From: Acetobacteraceae bacterium
GTDB lineage: Bacteria; Pseudomonadota; Alphaproteobacteria; Acetobacterales; Acetobacteraceae
Reading direction: 5' to 3'
DNA length: 30,336 bases
NCBI GenBank assembly: GCA_030039695.1
Contig: JASHVB010000410.1
Location: forward strand, 1-30,336
Position numbers and translations under genes: made by a program
The notes under the pieces: generated by a model
The model's input: the letters and a program-made list of their open reading frames with translations, nothing else
Told to the model about the DNA's origin: nothing
The model's database searches: none
Part shown: one piece after another, positions 18,501-26,177 of the stretch
How the letters are laid out: every line of letters starts with the position of its first letter
How positions within the stretch are numbered: the stretch's first letter is position 1

Positions 18501-18941
18501 CTCCTCCAGCGAGACGGCGCGATCCATCCCCCGGATCACCGGCACGTCCGCCGCAACCGCGGCCGTCCGCGCCCGCGCCTTGTCGCCGAACAGTTCCAGA
18601 TGCGCCGGCGCGGGGCCGATGAAGATCAGACCTGCCTCTGCGCAACGGCGTGCGAAGCCTGCCTGCTCGGAGAGGAATCCGTAGCCCGGATGGATCGCAT
18701 CGCACCCACTCGCCTTGGCCGCTGCGATAATGGCGTCGGCGTCCAGATACGCCGACGCACCCCGGCCCGGCAGTTCCCATGCCTCATCGGCAGCGTGCAC
18801 ATGCAGCGAGAGCGCGTCGTCACGCGAATGAACGGCGACGGAACGAAGGTCCAGATCGGCCGCCGCCCGAGCGATGCGAATGGCGATCTCGCCGCGATTG
18901 GCAATCAGAAGCCTGGTGATGGGCATATTCTTCTTGGCCAT
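15534..18941 (-). CDS. Single-chain biotin-dependent acyl-CoA carboxylase (BC-BCCP-CT fusion)
   Basis: From the ATG at 18941 (GGAG about 8 bases upstream) the protein is 1135 residues and carries all three functions. The biotin carboxylase covers about residues 6-465, with LLIANRGEIAIRIARAA, the ATP-grasp loop KALAGGGGRGTRVV, HIEVQILGD, HLGERECSVQRR and NARLQVEHTVSEEVTG. The biotin carrier, about 530-605, has AMKMEH with the biotinylated Lys near 564. The carboxyltransferase, about 630-1135, has YDYTVLAGTQGHRNHYKQDR, GEGGGGRPGEDY, LIDCPGIMVGPEVERTA and RKAYGLGAQAM. It would carboxylate acetyl-, propionyl- or a related acyl-CoA in the cytoplasm; the acyl group is not evident. Most bacteria split these parts over two to four chains. 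A truncated CoA-transferase frame overlaps its start by 37 bases. The adjacent PrpD-like gene is not clearly in the same operon (444-base gap). Confidence 0.95.
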   Translation of the reverse strand: MAKKNMPITRLLIANRGEIAIRIARAAADLDLRSVAVHSRDDALSLHVHAADEAWELPGRGASAYLDADAIIAAAKASGCDAIHPGYGFLSEQAGFARRCAEAGLIFIGPAPAHLELFGDKARARTAAVAADVPVIRGMDRAVSLEEAHAFFGSLRGGAMIIKALAGGGGRGTRVVSSEDEIEPAYQRCRSEAEAAFGCGDVYVEQFIRRARHIEVQILGDLRGNVTHLGERECSVQRRFQKIIEVAPAPALDDELRHTIIGAAVRFAKSVGYANLGTFEFLVDATGQPGAQPFVFIETNARLQVEHTVSEEVTGVDLVQAQILLSQGNTLKELALDRDPAPRGFAIQARVNMETVSADGSIRPSAGTLAAYEAPSGPGVRTDGFGYAGYRTSGAFDSLLAKVIAHSPQRDFAASVTRAARALSEFRIDGVATNISFLRNVLAHPDFVAGDVHTRWVDEHIGDLARPGERRQRYLEAVRADTEAGFAGARVKSRDPLALFEHDAAMKAERRAAAQADDEIPDLIGPDGSAGIASPIQGMIVAIQVAEGEEVRRGQQVAVVEAMKMEHVITAPQGGIVRKVTMTVGDVVREGFPIVFVQQAEVLGDIIEAAEELDLNHIRDDLRESIERHALTSDEHRPEAMARRRKNGYRMPRENIARLVDPGSFNEYWPLVVARQHQRHAMDALRKNTPADGVVAGTCSINGSLFDESRSRAIVVHYDYTVLAGTQGHRNHYKQDRMFELAQRFRLPVVLFGEGGGGRPGEDYIGPRVAIDTPTFTTFSRLSGLVPLVAIVNGRTFAGNTALVACSDVIIATEGSTLGMGGPAMIEGGGLGIYTPEEVGPMSVQVPNGVVDILVNDEVEAVEAARKYLSYFQGPLASWEAHDQRRLRHVVPENRLRLYNMRDVLDVIADKGSVLEIRPKFGIGIITALIRVEGRPMGVIANNPHHLAGAVDSPGADKGARFLQLCDAFDIPVLSLIDCPGIMVGPEVERTALVRHCTRLFNVGANITTPLFSVVVRKAYGLGAQAMLGAGALVGFFSVAWPTAEFAGMNIEGAVKLGYRKELIAIEDPEARRQEFDRRTAVAYESAKAVNAVSGGGIDDVIDPADTRRWIANSLKRLPPVFPRTDKKYPYVDPW

Positions 18942-19546
18942 TCCTGCTCCGTCCGCATTGCCGCACACGTGCCGATGACGCGCTCACGTTCGAGCCGCTC
19001 ACCTTCGAGCCGCTCGCGTTCTGCCCTGCCGAGGCCCGGCCGTTCGCCGAGAACGTCCTGATCGCTCCGCCCGAGCGTGGGCGCCTGACGGCGGAGCGGC
19101 GGCAGCATGCCATCCCGACGGTGGGGCGTCAGCGGCACCAAGTCTCGACCGATGAAAGGATGCTCCAACCATTGCCAGAAACTGGCTTCCGGCAACTGCG
19201 GATCGTCCTGCAGATGGTGAGCGGGGCACATGGTTGCGGCGGGCGCCTCAAACGATTGCCAGACCAGCCCGGCATCGTGTGCATGCTGGTCGCGACTCCG
19301 ATCTGCCAACACAATCTCGAATCGATCCGCCTCCGCTGCGCCGAGGTGATGGGACAGCGCCGGCGATTGCCGCGCCGTGTCGATGGAAACGCCCAGCCAA
19401 TCAATCTGTCCCGCATGAATGCCACCGGAATGCGGCAGCCCTGCCCCTCCTCCGGTCGGTGCACGCCGAGGCCCTCGAACAAACAAGGGCATCGCTGCCG
19501 CGACCCCGATGCGGAATGTCTCCTCCAGCAAATTCAGCATGGTCAT
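18905..19546 (-). pseudogene. 5'-truncated CaiB/BaiF-type (family III) CoA-transferase
   Basis: The C-terminal half of a family III CoA-transferase is readable: IDWLGVSIDTARQ, LSHHLGAAEADRFE, then EASFWQWLEHPFIGRDLVP and GMLPPLRRQAPTLGRSDQDVLG. This is the family's closing region, where the cofactor-binding small domain returns to the large domain. The first 150-200 residues, including the segment with the catalytic Asp, are missing; residues before about 19550 resemble nothing. The tail is low in complexity because the DNA repeats 'ttcgagccgctc'. The frame stops at 18905, overlapping the carboxylase start by 37 bases, which suggests the two genes were once translationally coupled. It is almost certainly inactive. 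Confidence 0.6.
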
Positions 19547-19936
19547 GCCCGGCGTCGCGAGCGTGTTGGGGGCAGGTCTGTTTCCAACGGCATCGGGATC
19601 CTCGTCGCGGTATCGTCTGTGGAGGGAAGTGCTACCCCAGCACAATTTCCTCTCAGGGTGCCAGTATCGAGCGCAGGAACGCATCCGCCAATCCTCGTAC
19701 CAGCGCATCCCCGTTCCGGGATATTTTACGCGGTCGGAAAAGCTTGGAAACCGAGCCGCGATTGTCTACTCATTTTGGGAACCTGACACAAAGTGATATT
19801 TGGCAGGTGTTTGTTTCGAGGCTGGCCCGGCATTCATGACCGACGGCGACAGCAAACGCACCACCAGAGGAAGCTGACATGACGTGCGGTCAGTAGAGGC
19901 GCAGCAAGGCACCGCCGACAAAACCGGAGGATCGAC
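19547..19936. other. Intergenic stretch upstream of ppk2
   Basis: No gene seen. It separates the CoA-transferase remnant from the divergently transcribed polyphosphate kinase gene, and probably marks where the CoA-transferase 5' half was lost. Confidence 0.4.
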
Positions 19937-20785
19937 ATGGGCTATCGCGAGGAATTCATCGTCAATCTCGGGGCAAAGCTCCACCTGGATCGAATCGACC
20001 CCGCCTATAAGGGCCGACATGAGTCACATGAGAAGGCAGCGCCGGATATCGCTGCCTCGCTGGAGCGCATGGACCGGCTTCAATATCTGCTCTATGCCGA
20101 TGCCAGCCAATCGCTGCTCGTTGTGCTTCAGGCGCTCGACGCCGCGGGTAAGGACGGCGTCATCCGCCACCTGTTCACAGGAATGAATCCGCAGGGAACA
20201 CGAGTGGTTGGCTTCAAACAACCGAGTGCGGAGGAGAGCGCACACGATTTTTTATGGCGTGTTCATCAGCACGCACCGGCCCGTGGCGAGGTCGTCATCT
20301 ACAACCGGTCGCATTACGAAGACGTCCTGGTCGTGCGGGTACACGAACTGGTGCCGCGCGAGACGTGGTCAAGGCGCTACGAGTTGATCAACGATTTTGA
20401 GAGGATTCTCGTAGCGAATGGCACCCACATCCTGAAATTCTTTCTGCATATCAGCCCCAGCGAGCAGCTCAATCGCTTCAAGCAGCGGCTCGACGATCCG
20501 CAGCGCCAGTGGAAAATCAGCGAAAGCGACTATGCCGAGCGCCAATTGTGGCCCAAATATATCGAGGCCTATGAGGAGGCGATCGAGCGGACGAGCACCA
20601 GCGCAGCACCGTGGTTCGTGATACCGGCAGATCACAAATGGTTCCGTAATCTAGCAATCGCCCAAATCATCTCCGACGCGATGGAGGACATGGGATTGAA
20701 GATCCCACCGCCTCGTGTCGATTTAGCCAAGATTCGCAACAAGTATCATGCCGCGTCCGATGGGGACACGCCGACGAAGAGTTGA
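19937..20785 (+). CDS. ppk2: Polyphosphate kinase 2 family protein (PPK2)
   Basis: The 282-residue protein is a complete one-domain PPK2. Walker A is LQALDAAGKDGVIRHL (residues about 65-79); the Walker B/active-site segment is VIYNRSHYEDVLVVRVHEL (about 120-138); the lid contains RLDDPQRQWKISESDYAER. The 'NRSHYEDVLV' version is that of the subgroup that uses polyphosphate to phosphorylate AMP and ADP (class III-like), rather than GDP-preferring class I. Class is judged from motif memory and is less sure than the family. It would act in the cytoplasm, regenerating nucleotides from polyphosphate. The gene stands alone, with intergenic DNA on both sides and no polyphosphate synthesis gene nearby. 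Confidence 0.96.
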   Translation: MGYREEFIVNLGAKLHLDRIDPAYKGRHESHEKAAPDIAASLERMDRLQYLLYADASQSLLVVLQALDAAGKDGVIRHLFTGMNPQGTRVVGFKQPSAEESAHDFLWRVHQHAPARGEVVIYNRSHYEDVLVVRVHELVPRETWSRRYELINDFERILVANGTHILKFFLHISPSEQLNRFKQRLDDPQRQWKISESDYAERQLWPKYIEAYEEAIERTSTSAAPWFVIPADHKWFRNLAIAQIISDAMEDMGLKIPPPRVDLAKIRNKYHAASDGDTPTKS

Positions 20786-21260
20786 GCTAGGTGACGCTTC
20801 ATGCGAATGACCGTCCGTCGTGAGATTTCGGACAAATGGCTGCAGGTATATCGTCTGGCCACAAGGCTGACTCATGCTCGGCTGCGTATTGCTAGTCTGT
20901 TCATGAGTTCATCCCGCCTGTCATGAAGCAGTCTTTATGCGACCTTGCACCAGATACATCGCCCCGCTCCAGAGAACCGGACACGGGCCGATGACCGGTT
21001 CGGTCATGCGCTGAGCTAAGCATGAATCCGGACTCCGTCTGATCGCGTGAACCCGCCGGGATAACTGGTTCGCGACGCCATTCCCGAGCGGTGCCACCCT
21101 GGTCGAACAACAGCACGACGGCGAATTCTGGTCCGTTCGACCCGTGTGGACGCCCAAACCGAGATGCAACACCCGATCGCAGACCTGCGCTCAACTGCAA
21201 GTGGGGCCGCGACCCTTGTCGCCAGCCAAAGGGTCGCCAGGTGTTTCGGCTGACCGTGCT
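20786..21260. other. Intergenic stretch, no feature seen
   Basis: The gap lies between the convergent ppk2 and the Ig-like protein gene. No coding signal, RNA gene or clear terminator hairpin was found by eye. Confidence 0.45.
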
Positions 21261-21719
21261 CTATCGGGCAATCGATATCACAAAGGTCCTCGAGCCAATC
21301 CGAGCAGCGCTGTCCTGAACCGACACAGTCAGCCTATGCCGGCCTGTGGGAATATCCACATTGGTCGCGAAAACCCTATTCTGGGTCACCGTGGCATGTC
21401 GCAGAAGGCGACGGGTGATGTCTATTCCGAGCCACCCGTATCGTACCCGAAGCGTGTTCATATTCACGCTCGCGCCCCTCTGTGCGCTAAACCGCATATC
21501 AACGTTGACCGGATTGCGCACCGGGCCGGAAAGATTAGGACTCAGGAGATCGATGACTGGAGCCCCGAATACTTCAGGACTCCTGGTTTGACTAGTGTGG
21601 GCAGCAGCCTGGTCACGTGCCTCCTCCTCAGGGGTGAGGAGGGACCACTGCGTCCCGGCAAGACTGGAGAATGTTAACGTCGCGATAAGCGCTGCGACAA
21701 CTCCCAACCGTGCCCTCAA
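21261..21719 (-). CDS. Small exported protein with Ig-like beta domain, unknown function
   Basis: The 152-residue frame starts at a TTG. The N-terminus MRARLGVVAALIATLTFSSLAG is a plausible signal peptide. A second TTG four codons on has a better-spaced GAGGG but loses the positive charges. The mature part begins with a polar linker, then a beta-rich stretch: APVIDLLSPNLSGPVRNPVN, FSAQRGASVNMNTLRVRYGWL, IDITRRLL, and PTGRHRLTVSVQDSAARIGS. The proline-led strand, 'TGRHRL.V.V.D..G..' ending and overall length resemble stand-alone Ig-like (FlgD/Big-type) domains seen in uncharacterised proteobacterial exported proteins. Function is unknown. Alternative: decayed gene, since the start codon is weak and flanks are empty. 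Confidence 0.6.
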   Translation of the reverse strand: MRARLGVVAALIATLTFSSLAGTQWSLLTPEEEARDQAAAHTSQTRSPEVFGAPVIDLLSPNLSGPVRNPVNVDMRFSAQRGASVNMNTLRVRYGWLGIDITRRLLRHATVTQNRVFATNVDIPTGRHRLTVSVQDSAARIGSRTFVISIAR

Positions 21720-22733
21720 TGTCCGACTCGCGCGAAAGCGCCCCCGATCATGTGTCGAAGCTCCACTCGAGCTTCTGTCGGCATCGTGCTCTTTGACAAA
21801 TCACATTCACGATACGACAGTAATCGGAAGTCGCGAGCGTCAAAGATCAGCAATACGCTACTGTCGCACTCGGCGCTCGCAGACAGGCATGAGGCATGGG
21901 ATTGTATACGACCAGTCGTTGAGCGCCAGCCATCAGGATGCGCCAGCCGCGAGTTGGCGAGACATCAGAGAATCAATCGCCATCGAAGGGCTCTTTCATA
22001 CATCAGCCGTTCCGCACGGAGCCGGCCCTGGCCTTCCCTCAGGTTACCGACAGCAACCCATCTTTGGCACTCGGGACAGCCCGCGGGAGCGATCCACTGC
22101 TTTCGCGTGGGGATTGAGCTCGGAGTGGCCGGCTTGGGTCGAAAATGGTGGTCGAGCAGATTCTCCGGTATCAGTCAAACTTTCCACGAGATGAACCGGC
22201 TCGGGTAGGGACTTCCTCTCCGAATATGCCGCCAACGATCACCGCGAACCTGTGCTCCATGATGCGTAACATGATTTCGTTGGCCAAGTTCGTGGGGTGG
22301 AACGGAACGATTGAGGTCCGCGGGCGTTACGAGCGCATCGGGCGGCTACCCACGGTGCTACCGCCAGCGGCGTTTGGACTCAGCAATCACCTCTCTTCGG
22401 TTTTACTCAAGTCATTCGCTCATCGTGCGACGACTGGGCATGTTCTCGGAGCGTAGCGACCGACGAACGTTATCCCCCGACGGCCCGACACGATGATATA
22501 GCGGAGCAAAGCGCCAGCGCCGACTTCGCGTGGCAGTTGCGTGATCCGTCGGGATGCGATTCTCTTGTGCCTACGAAGCTGACAGGAGCGATATCGTGGC
22601 GTGGACCAACCTCACGCACTGGAAGTATCGGCGCGATGGACGACGCTATGTTTGAGCGGCCCATACGGCTTCCCAGCGCATCCGCAGCAACGTGTGGTCG
22701 GTGCCTGGCCGGTTCCTCGGTTGATATCGCCGG
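21720..22733. other. 1-kb stretch without a recognisable gene
   Basis: Several open frames of up to 200 codons cross this stretch on both strands, but none has family resemblance, a signal peptide or a ribosome site. It should contain the promoter of the receptor-channel gene. It is probably decayed DNA. Confidence 0.4.
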
Positions 22734-23843
22734 GTGGTCCGAGCAGTGATCGGTTGGCGGCATCTCGCGCAGGTGGCCTGCCTCTTGGGCGTCCTGGCCA
22801 GCTTCCCGGGGACGATGTGCGCTTCCGCGCAGGGCTCTCCGAGTGGGACGGACCATGTCATAGTCGTCGGCACTAAAATTGCGCCCCCGTTCGCAATGAA
22901 GTCGGATGACGGCACGTGGTCCGGGATCAGCATTGAGCTCTGGCGCCGAATCGCCGCCGACCTGCATCTGAAGTACCGCTTTGAGGAGGTCAGCCTTGAT
23001 GAACTTATCGAGGGAACGGGTGCACACAGACTCGACGCGGCTATTGCCGCGATCACAGTCACCGCAGGCCGCGCGGAAACCGTGGATTTTTCCCAGCCGT
23101 ATTACTCAACAGGCCTGGGCATTACGGTCAGGAGGTTCTCGGTCTTCGACTGGCTGAGGCTGCTAAGAGGCCTCTTCTCGCTCAGCTTGCTGGAGATGCT
23201 TCTCCTGTTGGTTGCGGCGGTAATCCTCGTCGGATTCATCGTTTGGTTGATCGAGCGCCAGCATACCGAGCACTTCAGCGGGAGTGTCAAAGATGGTCTC
23301 GGCAGCAGCTTGATGTGGTCTGCCCGGACTCTGACCCAGGCTATGCCGGAGAAAGGACCGACGACCCTTTTGGGGCGCATCATCGCTGTCACCTGGTTGG
23401 CAGTCGCTGTGACGTCCGTAGCCGTATTCACGGCCGGCCTCACCGCGTACTTCACGACCCATCAGCTAGAAGGCTATGTCCGCGGAGTGCAGGATCTGTA
23501 TTCCGTTCGCGTCGGCGCCGTTACTGGCACTTCCGCAACGGATTATCTCAGAACCGAGCGAATACGGTTTCGGGCGTTTCCAAATGCGGAGGCAGCGCTC
23601 AAGGCTGTCAGGGATGGCTCTTTGGACGCTTTCGTCTACGACAAGCCTCTGATGTCGTGGCTGGTGCAGGCTCGCTACGCAGATTCGCTCCAGGTGCTCG
23701 ACGCTGTTTTCGATCAACAAAACTATGCGATTGCTTTGCCGGTCGGCAGTTCTTGGCGCGCACCCATCGATCGCACCATGCTACAAATCCTTGGAACCCA
23801 CTGGTGGCGCGATATGACGTCTCAATATTTGGGAGCCGACTGA
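22734..23843 (+). CDS. Glutamate-receptor-like ligand-gated ion channel (prokaryotic iGluR homologue)
   Basis: The 369-residue protein begins with GTG (another GTG lies at 22746) and has a signal peptide ending near ASAQG. A periplasmic solute-binding domain is split by a two-helix pore domain, as in ionotropic glutamate receptors. S1 contains ITVTAGRAETVDFSQPYY, where Arg113 matches the iGluR Arg that grips the ligand carboxylate; S2 has GTSATDYLR and an acidic Asp303 in FVYDKP, which fits an amino-acid ligand. Helix 1 is about 148-172, the pore loop about 188-205, helix 2 about 213-242. The pore reads SLMWSARTLTQAMPEKGP, not the K+ filter TVGYGD. Helix 2 contains VFTAGLTAYFT, resembling the animal SYTANLAAF gate. 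It probably gates cations at the inner membrane in response to an amino acid; ion choice is inference. Confidence 0.88.
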   Translation: MVRAVIGWRHLAQVACLLGVLASFPGTMCASAQGSPSGTDHVIVVGTKIAPPFAMKSDDGTWSGISIELWRRIAADLHLKYRFEEVSLDELIEGTGAHRLDAAIAAITVTAGRAETVDFSQPYYSTGLGITVRRFSVFDWLRLLRGLFSLSLLEMLLLLVAAVILVGFIVWLIERQHTEHFSGSVKDGLGSSLMWSARTLTQAMPEKGPTTLLGRIIAVTWLAVAVTSVAVFTAGLTAYFTTHQLEGYVRGVQDLYSVRVGAVTGTSATDYLRTERIRFRAFPNAEAALKAVRDGSLDAFVYDKPLMSWLVQARYADSLQVLDAVFDQQNYAIALPVGSSWRAPIDRTMLQILGTHWWRDMTSQYLGAD

Positions 23844-24033
23844 ACGACGATCTAACAGCACGCCAGAAAGCGGGGCACCCGACCGAAAAAGCTTGAACCG
23901 AGTAGCCAGATAGAAGAAGTGCCGCCCCAGGTCGCTCGCTCGCACCCCCAAACCGCGACAATTGGCGCGAAAGCGCCCCACACACGTCATGCGCCCGCGC
24001 CGCGCACATGATATTTGTTCCGTCACCAACCAC

Positions 24034-24969
24034 CTATCCGTTTGTTCGACCGAGGAGGTGAGCGTGGATGACCCCCGGGTGGGCGCGCAGCAAGGGCATC
24101 CAGGCATTAGTATATTTCTCTTGGCCGCTGGCAGAAAAATGGTAACCGTCGTACCGATCGAACGCAGTGACGTCGTGGTCGGTGTTGGGACCGTCGAAGA
24201 CGGCGTGTTGGCTGTCCGCCAACGAGGCTTGTGCTCTGGCGACGGGATTATTCTCTGACCAGCCATCGCCTCCGAAACTGCATCGTGTGATGAAGAACGG
24301 CGCACGCACTCCCTGGGCACGGATCGTGTCGATCAGCGACTTGAGGTCCGACCGGTACTGGCCTTCTGTGGTGTGCAGAGTGAAGTCTGTCGCCCCCTGA
24401 TCCCAGAGCGCCCCAGTGATGGTGTAACGTGCCTTCGCCGCTTGGATTGCCGCCACCATCGTCGCGTTGAGGTCGCCCCCACCGGCCCAGCGGTGCACCG
24501 ATGAACCACCTACAGCGATCGGGATCAGAATGACAGTGCGGTAGAGCCCGGACCGAACGAGCTTGATGCCAAGCAAGGTCCATGTCTCCCCCAGCCGGCC
24601 ATCTGCTCCAAGCAGCGGCGAGGCAGCCCGGTAGCAATGCCCCCTCGCGAAATTCACCACCTGGTCATCCGGACTTTGATATCGCTGGCCCTGATAATTG
24701 GCCGCGTTGGATTGACCCATCACCAGCAGCACGGCGGTCATGTCGTCTTGCGCTGGACAAGCAATTTCGGTCTTGCCGGGATAGCTGAGCAAGCGCCCAA
24801 ACTGATCGGTCTTTATCGCCGGATTGGTCCGCTCGGCAACCAGCCGTCCGAGTTGCGATACCGGCCATGTCCGCTTGACACCGGCGTAAATGCCGATCCC
24901 AAGCGTGGAGGCACAGAGCACGATCACGATCACGACAAGCAGGGCAACGCGCATAATCGTTTTCGTCAT
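24034..24969 (-). CDS. Membrane-anchored SASA-type (sialate O-acetylesterase-like) SGNH esterase
   Basis: The protein has an N-terminal membrane segment (MRVALLVVIVIVLCASTLGIGI), so it is an exported, probably membrane-anchored enzyme. The catalytic region belongs to the SASA/SGNH hydrolase clan. LLVMGQSNAANYQ carries the nucleophilic Ser, VGGSSVHRWAGG gives the oxyanion Gly, WDQGATDF replaces the usual WHQGESD, and FDRYDGYHFSASGQEKY carries the Asp-x-x-His pair. It should cleave O-acetyl groups, presumably on a carbohydrate; the substrate is unknown. I place the start at 24969, just before the membrane helix; an in-frame ATG at 25050 adds 27 residues. Neither has a clear ribosome site. The gene is convergent with the receptor-channel gene. 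Confidence 0.8.
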   Translation of the reverse strand: MTKTIMRVALLVVIVIVLCASTLGIGIYAGVKRTWPVSQLGRLVAERTNPAIKTDQFGRLLSYPGKTEIACPAQDDMTAVLLVMGQSNAANYQGQRYQSPDDQVVNFARGHCYRAASPLLGADGRLGETWTLLGIKLVRSGLYRTVILIPIAVGGSSVHRWAGGGDLNATMVAAIQAAKARYTITGALWDQGATDFTLHTTEGQYRSDLKSLIDTIRAQGVRAPFFITRCSFGGDGWSENNPVARAQASLADSQHAVFDGPNTDHDVTAFDRYDGYHFSASGQEKYTNAWMPLLRAHPGVIHAHLLGRTNG

Positions 24970-25235
24970 AGGGCTGACTGCGTCGGATTGCGGGATGATC
25001 TTCGATGACACCAAGGCTCGGCGGTGCAGTTGTTGGCGGTGATCCGGCATTACGTCATGTCAACATGATGGCTAGGTTTCCTCAGGCGTTCGGGGACAAC
25101 GTGACGGCCAACTGGACTGCATCTGGATGCACTGTGCAGTAGGCGTGCGCATACACCAGGACGTTCACCAGATCGGTCAGGCCGGGACGCAGGGCATCCG
25201 CCACGCCCACCAGCCAACGGCCAGCCTCCCCTGCG

Positions 25236-25394
25236 TCATTGCAACGCCAGCGACTCGGTAGGAGCCTTGTCAAAGTCCATGGAGTCATGACAGGCCCACC
25301 CAGCCGGTTGCACGGTCGTAAAGTTGCCGGCCTGCGCCGTCCCACCGAGCACGCCCAGCGCCAGCGCAGCGACAATCATTGATCTGCGAAACAT
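25236..25394 (-). CDS. Small exported protein (52 aa), possibly frameshifted
   Basis: AGGAG stands 6 bases before the ATG at 25394, a good ribosome site. Residues 1-22 are a clean signal peptide (MFRRSMIVAALALGVLGG, cleavage TAQA/G), followed by about 30 residues with one Cys (GWACHDSMDFDKAPTESLALQ) and a TGA. In another frame, starting just before this stop, reading continues as EAGRWLVGVADAL, VLVYAHAYCTVHPDAVQ to 25082, with the look of real protein and a second Cys. The natural product may thus have been about 105 residues, broken by one frameshift near 25240. No family is claimed. If intact as it stands, it is a short Cys-containing secreted peptide. Confidence 0.42.
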   Translation of the reverse strand: MFRRSMIVAALALGVLGGTAQAGNFTTVQPAGWACHDSMDFDKAPTESLALQ

Positions 25395-25470
25395 GAAAGC
25401 TCCTGGAGTGACCGTCCGAGACCGGCGCGCATAACGCCCGGCGCTGGTTACAAAATCGTTTCATAGCGCA

Positions 25471-25500
25471 GAAAAGGCCGCCCCTCGCGAGGCGGCCTAA
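25471..25500 (-). terminator. Rho-independent terminator
   Basis: Perfect 8-base stem AGGCCGCC/GGCGGCCT with an 8-base loop (25475-25498), followed on the minus strand by TTTTCTG. It fits the end of the transcript of the small basic-protein gene at 25589-25723, and separates it from the exported-protein gene downstream. Confidence 0.75.
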
Positions 25501-25588
25501 GTTGGATGGTAATGTATAGCGCGATCTCGGCTCGCGCACGCCCAGCTGACGACTCGGCACACCGGGTGGCAATTCGTCCATTCGTGGA

Positions 25589-25723
25589 TCAGCCAGTCGG
25601 CGCTGCTGGACGTCCCCGGTGCGTCCGTTCCATCTGCCGAATCTTCTCCGCCTTCGTCGTCGTGCGGCGCGCGCGGAACAGCTTCTTGCGCGACGCCCGC
25701 GCCATCGGGTCGCGCTTGGGCAT
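25589..25723 (-). CDS. Small basic protein (44 aa), unrecognised
   Basis: The ATG at 25723 has AGGAGA 7 bases upstream, a better site than the upstream in-frame start at 25792. The product (MPKRDPMARASRKKLFRARR, then TTTKAEKIRQMERTHRGRPA) is strongly basic, with Arg/Lys over a third of residues and no hydrophobic segment, so a nucleic-acid-binding or ribosome-associated role is possible. It is followed by a good terminator at 25471-25500, which supports its being an expressed unit. No family is recognised. Confidence 0.52.
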   Translation of the reverse strand: MPKRDPMARASRKKLFRARRTTTKAEKIRQMERTHRGRPAAPTG

Positions 25724-25755
25724 GGCGACGTCTCCTGGTTGACTGCTCCCAGAGC

Positions 25756-26177
25756 CTAATTGCAGGTCGTCACCGCTCGATGGGTTGAGCAAGTAACGGG
25801 CGCTAGTGCGGTCGCCATGGCGGCGCGCTCGCTTCCCCGAGCTTGAGCTGCGGTATCAGTGCCAGCCCTCGCCTGCGCCATGTCCGCATCGGCTGCTACC
25901 TCGGTGATCACGCCGGCATCCTGGCGCTCAGCGATTGCTTGGCGTTGTGCCCAATACGCGTCCAAAATAACCATATCGCACAGACTGGCTTCTATGTACA
26001 GCAGTCGTATCACCCGATCTGCACACCTTGCGACTGTAAGCCGCCCCTCTCTGACGTACCCGCTCTCGCAAGTAGCACGGTCGCCATCTGACTGCACCTT
26101 GACTGCCCCCAGTCGGGGGGCGTCACGCGGCCCGCCACCGTGACAACAGCCACAACAATGATGATTAGCTTGCGCAT
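25756..26177 (-). pseudogene. Frameshifted small exported (lipo)protein gene
   Basis: The ATG at 26177 with AGGCAG close upstream starts a secretion signal, MRKLIIIVVAVVTVAG, followed by R-V-T-P. At 26115-26120 there is a run of six G (six C on the coding strand). One frame stops soon after, while a one-base slip there joins the signal to a long frame ending at 25756 (LGAVKVQSDGDRATCESGYV, ADRVIRLLYIEASLCDMVI, AQRQAIAERQDAGVI and so on). Two traits suggest a lipoprotein that has decayed: the break in the homopolymer, and VAGR (CGC) where VAGC (TGC) would form a lipobox. The break could also be a sequencing slip. Function unknown. Confidence 0.42.

Noticed and set aside
18985..19030. Tandem 'ttcgagccgctc' repeat
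   Set aside because: Only two copies, explained by the Arg/Glu-rich tail of the CoA-transferase remnant; not treated as a separate repeat element.
21595..22194. Plus-strand frame of 199 codons
   Set aside because: It overlaps the likely exported-protein gene antisense, has no start signal and no domain pattern.
25075..25375. HdeA/HdeB-like assignment for the frame ending AYCTVHPDAV
   Set aside because: The Cys spacing is only loosely similar and the N-terminal half does not match, so no family is claimed.
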